DNA of 64,000 nt from Tumebacillus_A lipolyticus (lineage in GTDB: Bacteria; Bacillota; Bacilli; Tumebacillales; Tumebacillaceae). Of this stretch, positions 59,136-64,000 are shown piece by piece. Location: contig NZ_JBHUIO010000005.1 in NCBI RefSeq assembly GCF_042682745.1, positions 868,001 through 932,000 of the forward strand. Reading direction: 5' to 3'. A program made the translations under genes and the position numbers. The notes under the pieces were generated by a model that saw only the letters and a list, made by a program, of their open reading frames with translations, had not been told where the DNA came from and made no database searches. Within the stretch, counting starts at the first letter, position 1. Every line of letters begins with the position of its first letter.

Positions 59136-59903
59136 TTATTGGTTGCGATCCCAGATGATCCGCAACCCATCGAGCGTCAAATTGTCATCCTGAATCTCGA
59201 TCTCAAACGACTCCGCAGAGATCAAGGTGGCCAGCCCGCCGGTCGCGATCACTTTAAACGGCAGGTTGAACTCCTTCTTGATTCGCGACACGATCCCGTC
59301 CACCTGCCCGGTGAAACCGTACAGGACGCCCGACTGCATCGACGTGATCGTGTTTCGTCCGACGACGCTCGCCGGGCGCGTGATCTCGATGCGTGGCAGC
59401 TTGGCCGCATGGCGAAACAGCGCTTCTGTCGAGATGTTGATGCCTGGCGCGACCACGCCGCCCATGTAGTCTCCTACCTCGTTGATCACACAGAAGGTGG
59501 TCGCCGTCCCGAAGTCGACGATGATCAGCGGATAGCCATACTTCTCGATCGCACCGACGGCGTTGACGATGCGGTCCGCACCGACTTCGCGCGGGTTTTC
59601 ATACTTGATGTTCAGCCCGGTCTTCACGCCCGGTCCGATAACGATCGGCTTGTGGCCGAAATATTTGACCGACATCTTTTCCAGCGCAAACATCAAAGGC
59701 GGCACGACAGAGGAGATCGCGATGCCCTGAATCTCTCCGACGCTGATGCCCTTGTCTGCCAGCAAGCTCTTGACCAAAATGCCCAGCTCGTCTTCGGTGC
59801 GCTCGCGGATCGTCGCAATCCGCCAATGATAGAGCAGCTCTTCATCCTTGTAGACGCCAAGCGTGATATTCGTATTCCCTACATCCAGAACGAGGATCAT
59901 CAT
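59136..59903 (-). CDS. coaX: Type III pantothenate kinase
   Basis: First step of coenzyme A synthesis (255 residues), ASKHA fold. The N-terminal phosphate loop is LVLDVGNTNITLGVY (about 4-18), followed by NPREVGADRIVNAVGAIEKY (about 101-120) and IVDFGTATTFCVINEVGDY. It lies between nadC and def. Confidence 0.96.
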   Translation of the reverse strand: MMILVLDVGNTNITLGVYKDEELLYHWRIATIRERTEDELGILVKSLLADKGISVGEIQGIAISSVVPPLMFALEKMSVKYFGHKPIVIGPGVKTGLNIKYENPREVGADRIVNAVGAIEKYGYPLIIVDFGTATTFCVINEVGDYMGGVVAPGINISTEALFRHAAKLPRIEITRPASVVGRNTITSMQSGVLYGFTGQVDGIVSRIKKEFNLPFKVIATGGLATLISAESFEIEIQDDNLTLDGLRIIWDRNQ

Positions 59904-59921
59904 ATCTTCTCTTTCTCCCGA

Positions 59922-60764
59922 TTATTTTGCGAGAATGTCTAGCGAGATGTCTAGTGCACGGATCGAGTGCGTCAGCGCACCGATCGAAATGTAGTCGACG
60001 CCCGTCTTGGCGATGTCGATGATCGTCTCCTCGGTCACGCCGCCTGACGCTTCGATCATCGCCCGCCCGGCGATCTTTTCCACCGCTTCGCGCATCGTGT
60101 CTGGCGTCATGTTGTCGAGCATGATGATGTCCGCCTTCACTTCCAGCGCCTCATCGATCTGCTCCAGCGACTCCACTTCCACCTCCACGCGCATCGTGTG
60201 CGGGATCTGATGGCGGGCTGCCATGATCGCCTGCTTCACACCGCCTGCGATCTCGATGTGGTTGTCTTTGATCAGCACCGCATCGAACAGGCCAAAGCGA
60301 TGGTTGCGCCCTCCGCCGACGACCACCGCATATTTTTCCAAAGCGCGCAGGCCTGGGGTCGTCTTTCTGGTATCGACGATCTTGGCGTTGTAATAGCGCA
60401 CCAGCTCGACAAACTTCGCCGTGCGGGTCGCGATGCCAGACAGGCGCTGGAGGAAGTTGAGCGCCACTCGCTCTGCGATCAGGATCGAGCGCGCCGAGCC
60501 GGCCACCTCCATCAGCGGAGTCCCTGTGGCGACGGCGTCACCATCTTTGACGAGCACGTTCACTTCCAAGGTCGGATCGATCTGATGAAACGCCCTCACC
60601 GCCACCTCAAGGCCGGCGATCACGCCCGGCTCTTTGGCGAGCAGCGTGGCGTGGCCCTCCTTATCCTTCGGCACGATCGAATTGGTGGTGACATCACCAG
60701 AACCGATATCTTCTTCCAACGCGGCACGCACCGCTCGTTCAATCACACGCTCATCAAGCAGCAT
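59922..60764 (-). CDS. nadC: Quinolinate phosphoribosyltransferase (decarboxylating)
   Basis: Converts quinolinate and PRPP to nicotinate mononucleotide (280 residues). Motifs include ALEEDIGSGDVTTNSIVPKD near the start, LNFLQRLSGIATRTAKFVEL (about 105) and VDTRKTTPGLRALEKYAVVV (about 135). It begins 2 bp before... the nadB stop on the coding strand and is coupled to it. Confidence 0.97.
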   Translation of the reverse strand: MLLDERVIERAVRAALEEDIGSGDVTTNSIVPKDKEGHATLLAKEPGVIAGLEVAVRAFHQIDPTLEVNVLVKDGDAVATGTPLMEVAGSARSILIAERVALNFLQRLSGIATRTAKFVELVRYYNAKIVDTRKTTPGLRALEKYAVVVGGGRNHRFGLFDAVLIKDNHIEIAGGVKQAIMAARHQIPHTMRVEVEVESLEQIDEALEVKADIIMLDNMTPDTMREAVEKIAGRAMIEASGGVTEETIIDIAKTGVDYISIGALTHSIRALDISLDILAK

Positions 60765-60765
60765 G

Positions 60766-62376
60766 TTAGCACCTCTCTTCGATTACACCAACGTCGCGAT
60801 GGAAGATGGTGTGTTTCAGCCAGGAGTCTCTTTTTTTCGGGAAATCGTTGCGATGATGCCCGCCGCGGCTCTCTTCGCGGAGCAAGGCGGCCTGCGTGGT
60901 CAGCAGGGCGGACGTCAGCAGGTTGATAAACTCCCAGTCGCTCTTCTTGCTGTATGTGTGGGAGAGCATCGGCACGTATTTGCCCAGCTCGGACAGGGCG
61001 CGCTCCAGCGATTCGCGGGTGCGCTTGACCCCGACGTAGCGAACCATCACCTTTTGCAGATGCAGGCGGCGGTTGTCGATCTTGTCGATCGGGCTCTTCA
61101 TCACATGCGCCAATTGCGGCAGCGGCATCGGCTCCCCCGTCTCGCTGTCCAAAAACTCTTCGATGCGCTCGGCGATGCGCTTGCCGAAGACGATCGCCTC
61201 CGACAGCGAGTTGGACGCCAGCCGGTTGGCCCCGTGCACGCCGGTGCAGGATACTTCCCCGCAGGCGAACAACCTTCTCACATTGGTTTCGCCAAAAAGA
61301 TCCGTTTTGACACCGCCCATCACATAATGGGCGGCCGGTGAGACGGGAATCCAATCGGATGTCAGATCGAGACCGTACTGCAGACAGAACTCATAGATCG
61401 TCGGGAACCGCGACTTGATCAGCTCGGGCGACTGGTGGGTGATGTCCAGGTAGACGAACGTCGCCTTGGTCTTCTCGATCTCCGAGACGATCGCCCGGGC
61501 CACGATGTCGCGCGGTGCGAGCTCGGCCATCTCATGATAGGCGGGCATGAAGCGCTCACCGGCGATGTTTCGCAACAGCGCCCCCTCGCCGCGCAGCGCC
61601 TCGGTGAGCAAGAAGCGCGGCGCGCCCGGATAGTTGAGCGTCGTCGGGTGAAACTGGATGAACTCCAAGTCTTGCAGTTGCGCACCGGCGCGATAGGCCA
61701 TCGCAAACCCGTCTGCCGTCGTGACATCCGGGTTGGTCGTATAGCGATACATGTTGCCCGCGCCTCCGGTGGCAAGCACCGTCGCCCGCGCCTGCAGGTA
61801 GTAGAGGCGGTCATCCTTTTGGTAGAGAACCCCTTTGCAGGAGCCGTTCGCCGCGGTGACCAGATCGATGGCGAACGAGTCTTCCAACACGCGAATCCGG
61901 CTGTTGTTGCGCACCTGCACCGCGAGGGCGCGAACGATCTCCGCGCCTGTCGCATCTCCGTTCGCGTGCAGGATGCGGCGCCTGCTGTGCGCCGCCTCTC
62001 GGGTCAGGGCGAGATGCTCCCCATCCTCCGTGTCAAACTGCGTTCCGAGGCGGATCAGGTCGTTGACCAAGCTCGGACCTTCGTTGACGAGAACTTCCAC
62101 CGCCTCAAGATCGTTCAGACCAGCTCCGGCCATCATCGTATCTTCTCGATGCAAGTCAGGGGAATCGCCTTCGGCGATGGCCGCGGCGATTCCCCCTTGT
62201 GCCCGGTTGGTATTGCTCTCGGTGAGACCCTTTTTGCAGAGGATCGTCACATCCGCATATCGACTGATCTTCAGCGCAGTGTATAGGCCTGCGATTCCGG
62301 TACCGATCACCACCACATCGGTATCATGTGTGACAACGTCTTCTGCCTTATAGTTAGCCAGGAATCGTGAGAACAT
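60766..62376 (-). CDS. nadB: L-aspartate oxidase
   Basis: FAD enzyme oxidising aspartate to iminoaspartate (536 residues). The FAD-binding N-terminus is VVVIGTGIAGLYTALKISRY (about 21-40). NRAQGGIAAAIAEGDSPDLH, HYVMGGVKTDLFGETNVRRL and GANRLASNSLSEAIVFG are succinate-dehydrogenase family motifs specific to NadB. The product is passed to NadA. Confidence 0.97.
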   Translation of the reverse strand: MFSRFLANYKAEDVVTHDTDVVVIGTGIAGLYTALKISRYADVTILCKKGLTESNTNRAQGGIAAAIAEGDSPDLHREDTMMAGAGLNDLEAVEVLVNEGPSLVNDLIRLGTQFDTEDGEHLALTREAAHSRRRILHANGDATGAEIVRALAVQVRNNSRIRVLEDSFAIDLVTAANGSCKGVLYQKDDRLYYLQARATVLATGGAGNMYRYTTNPDVTTADGFAMAYRAGAQLQDLEFIQFHPTTLNYPGAPRFLLTEALRGEGALLRNIAGERFMPAYHEMAELAPRDIVARAIVSEIEKTKATFVYLDITHQSPELIKSRFPTIYEFCLQYGLDLTSDWIPVSPAAHYVMGGVKTDLFGETNVRRLFACGEVSCTGVHGANRLASNSLSEAIVFGKRIAERIEEFLDSETGEPMPLPQLAHVMKSPIDKIDNRRLHLQKVMVRYVGVKRTRESLERALSELGKYVPMLSHTYSKKSDWEFINLLTSALLTTQAALLREESRGGHHRNDFPKKRDSWLKHTIFHRDVGVIEERC

Positions 62377-62420
62377 CAGATGTGTAGCTCCTTCGCGATA
62401 GCTCGTGGTTCTATCGCTGC

Positions 62421-63365
62421 TTATTTCGGTACGATCTCAAGCATCCGATCGAGCGAACGGCGCGCTTTTTCGGCGACCATCGGGTCGACTTCGATCTGCG
62501 GCTGAAGGGTCTCCAGCGCGCGCACCATCTTTTTGACATTATGAACTTTCATGTTCGGGCAAACCATATAGCGGGATGCGAAATGGAACGTCTTCTCCGG
62601 CGATTCTTTCTCCAGCATATAGCGCACGCCCTCTTCGGTGGCGACGATATACTCTTTGAAGTTCGATTCGCGGCAATATTTCAAGATGCCGGTGGTCGAG
62701 CCCACATAGTCGGCCAACGCCACCACCTCTGGACGGCATTCCGGATGGACGACGATCGGCGCGCCCGGGTGCTCCGCCTTCAGCGCGTGCACATCTTCCG
62801 GCTGCAACAGGTCATGCGTGTTGCAGTACCCCTGCCAGATGATCATCTTCTTGTCGGTGAACTGGGACACGTAGTGCCCGAGGTTCTTGTCGGGAACCCA
62901 GATGATCTCATCCGACTCGACCGAGTTGATCACTTTCAACGCGTTGGAGGACGTGCAGCAGATATCGGTCTCCGCCTTCACGTCTGCCGAGGTGTTGACA
63001 TAGGCGACCACCGTCGCATTCGGATATTCTGCCTTCAGCTTGCGCAGGCCGTCTCCCGTCACCATGTCGGCCATCGGGCAGCCGGAGCGATCGTCCGGCA
63101 TCAGCACGATCTTCTCCGGGTTGAGAATTTTTGCACTTTCTGCCATGAAGTGAACCCCGCAGAACAGGATGACGTCTGCGTCTGTATCTTTCGCCTTTTG
63201 CGCGAGGCCAAACGAGTCGCCAATATAATCGGCTACTTCCTGAACCTCGGCACGCATGTAATAGTGCGCGAGAATGATCGCATTGCGCTCTTTTTTTAAC
63301 TGAAGCAGCCGTTCTTTGTATTGATCGAGCTGTTCACGATTCGGTGCTGCTTGTAAGGTAGCCAT
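62421..63365 (-). CDS. nadA: Quinolinate synthase
   Basis: 4Fe-4S enzyme that condenses iminoaspartate with DHAP to quinolinate (314 residues). Motifs: AHYYMRAEVQEVADYIGDSF, FCGVHFMAESAKIL, the cluster cysteines in TDICCTSSNA, VHPECRPEV and RYMVCPNMK. First gene of the nadA-nadB-nadC-coaX-def operon, with a strong promoter and palindromic operator upstream. Confidence 0.97.
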   Translation of the reverse strand: MATLQAAPNREQLDQYKERLLQLKKERNAIILAHYYMRAEVQEVADYIGDSFGLAQKAKDTDADVILFCGVHFMAESAKILNPEKIVLMPDDRSGCPMADMVTGDGLRKLKAEYPNATVVAYVNTSADVKAETDICCTSSNALKVINSVESDEIIWVPDKNLGHYVSQFTDKKMIIWQGYCNTHDLLQPEDVHALKAEHPGAPIVVHPECRPEVVALADYVGSTTGILKYCRESNFKEYIVATEEGVRYMLEKESPEKTFHFASRYMVCPNMKVHNVKKMVRALETLQPQIEVDPMVAEKARRSLDRMLEIVPK

Positions 63366-63419
63366 CGCGGACAGTGCCCCCTCCTATAGAAAATGGGCTG
63401 ATTATGCCTATTTTCTGTC

Positions 63420-63448
63420 ATTCTAACCCTGATCATCTAACGTGTCAA
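63420..63448 (-). promoter_or_regulatory. Sigma-A promoter of the nad operon
   Basis: TTGACA (63443-63448), 17 bp, TAGAAT (63420-63425) on the minus strand, about 55 bp before the nadA start. Confidence 0.88.
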
Positions 63449-63466
63449 TTTGACAAAAATTTGTCA
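63443..63466. promoter_or_regulatory. Two overlapping palindromes at the nad promoter (candidate operator)
   Basis: TGTCAATTTGACA (63443-63455) and TGACAAAAATTTGTCA (63451-63466) share a TGACA half-site; the first covers the -35 element. Likely a repressor site for NAD synthesis control; a NiaR-type regulator is plausible but not shown by the sequence. Confidence 0.5.
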
Positions 63467-63481
63467 CAAAAATTAGAAAGC

Positions 63482-63529
63482 GCGATCCCAGAGCACCGTT
63501 CTTCTACACAGTGTTCCCTGGGATCGCTT
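63482..63529 (-). terminator. Terminator of fhs
   Basis: Stem GCGATCCCAG/CTGGGATCGC extended by GAGCAC/GTGTTC, 27 bp after the fhs stop. A T-rich stretch (CTTTCTAATTTTTG) follows on the minus strand. Confidence 0.72.
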
Positions 63530-63555
63530 TGCAATCTCTAACAAGTCTTGGTCGC

Positions 63556-64000
63556 TTAGAAGAGCCCGATGATCTTTCCTTCTTCCAGCAGATCCATGTT
63601 CATCGCAGCCGGCACTTTCGGCAAGCCGGGCATCGTCATGATATCGCCGGTGATCGCGACGATAAACCCGGCGCCCGCCGAGATGCGCAGTTCGCGAATC
63701 GTGATCGTGAACCCTTCCGGGCGCCCCCGCAGGTTCGGATTGTCGGAGAAGGAGTATTGCGTCTTCGCCATGCAGATCGGCAGATGGCTGAGCCCCATCT
63801 CCTCGATGCGCTTGAGCATCGTCTGCGCTTTCGAAGTGAACTGCACCCCTTCGCCGCCGTACACATCGCGGACGATCGCTTCGATCTTCTCCTGCACCGT
63901 ATCCTCTTCGTTGTACAGATACATCAAGGAGCCCGGCCGTTCGTTGACCACTCGCAACACCTGCTCGGCGAGCGCCAGACCGCCATCTCCCCCTCTGGTG
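63556..64000 (-). CDS. fhs: Formate-tetrahydrofolate ligase (partial, N-terminus off window)
   Basis: The C-terminal about 148 residues of Fhs, which makes 10-formyl-THF from formate, ATP and THF. The end of the family is clear: CMAKTQYSFSDNPNLRGRPE, ISAGAGFIVAITGDIMTMPG and a C-terminus EEGKIIGLF. The frame is open to the window edge, so the gene starts beyond 64000. Confidence 0.95.
   Translation of the reverse strand, partial: TRGGDGGLALAEQVLRVVNERPGSLMYLYNEEDTVQEKIEAIVRDVYGGEGVQFTSKAQTMLKRIEEMGLSHLPICMAKTQYSFSDNPNLRGRPEGFTITIRELRISAGAGFIVAITGDIMTMPGLPKVPAAMNMDLLEEGKIIGLF

Noticed and set aside
1..64000. CRISPR arrays, insertion sequences, prophage, rRNA or tRNA genes
   Set aside because: I looked for regularly spaced repeats, transposase or integrase motifs and tRNA-like cloverleaf ends and saw none.

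Overview
The window is a GC-rich, gene-dense piece of chromosome from an aerobic, endospore-forming member of the Firmicutes (Bacillales). Evidence for this is the presence of spo0F, spoIIR, a complete gerA-type germinant receptor operon and a YhcN-type spore lipoprotein, together with an 11-subunit Nuo complex and a Bacillus-like gene order. The protein sequences and base composition suggest the Alicyclobacillaceae (for example Tumebacillus or a relative), but this is inference from memory; no rRNA gene is present to settle it. The backbone is almost entirely on the minus strand and follows the Bacillus subtilis order nadABC / def / spo0F / fba / tal / glpX / rho / rpmE / tdk / prfA / prmC / spoIIR / ywlB / ywlC / mntP(ywlD) / ywlE / rpiB / ywlG / glyA / upp / wecB / atp operon, with accessory genes inserted at several joints.

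Layout by coordinate: 1-8961 nuoA-N operon lacking nuoEFG (nuoN runs off the left edge). 9179-16102 atpIBEFHAGDC. 16390-17574 thiolase. 17786-19102 XRE-TPR regulator C. 19239-23477 wecB, upp, a 20-N assembly gap, glyA, ywlG, rpiB. 23617-27535 ABC exporter, ornithine aminotransferase, arginine phosphatase. 27675-28985 mntP and a ZIP transporter. 29136-33182 accessory island: Gly-rich protein, XRE-TPR regulator B, a Phr-like secreted peptide coupled to XRE-TPR regulator A, and a KtrA-like protein behind a c-di-AMP (ydaO) riboswitch. 33429-38195 ywlC, ywlB (with a DnaA-box cluster), spoIIR, prmC, prfA. 38450-42317 gerA-B-C. 42362-44535 yhcN, tdk, rpmE and a small membrane protein. 44891-46754 XRE-TPR regulator D and a secreted precursor carrying three copies of a WWTDxGPN nonapeptide. 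46798-50514 radical SAM, rho, glpX. 50741-52973 M1-like membrane peptidase and ankyrin protein. 53197-55031 dapH-dapL. 55107-58323 tal, fba, kce, kal, spo0F. 58635-63365 def, coaX, nadC, nadB, nadA. 63556-64000 the end of fhs.

The most novel content is peptide signalling. Four regulators with an N-terminal XRE helix-turn-helix followed by TPR-type repeats (RRNPP architecture) lie within 30 kb. Two of them are next to short secreted peptides: one in a classical translationally coupled Rap-Phr arrangement, the other upstream of a multi-copy pheromone-like precursor whose last repeat ends exactly at the stop codon and whose promoter carries inverted half-sites 50 bp apart. The second notable element is the ydaO riboswitch in front of a lone, degenerate TrkA-N domain. 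Third is an arginine phosphatase interrupted by a coiled coil of about 79 residues.

Coordinates of starts were refined by eye using ribosome binding sites and family N-termini. No searches were run, so family assignments rest on recognition of motifs and overall sequence.
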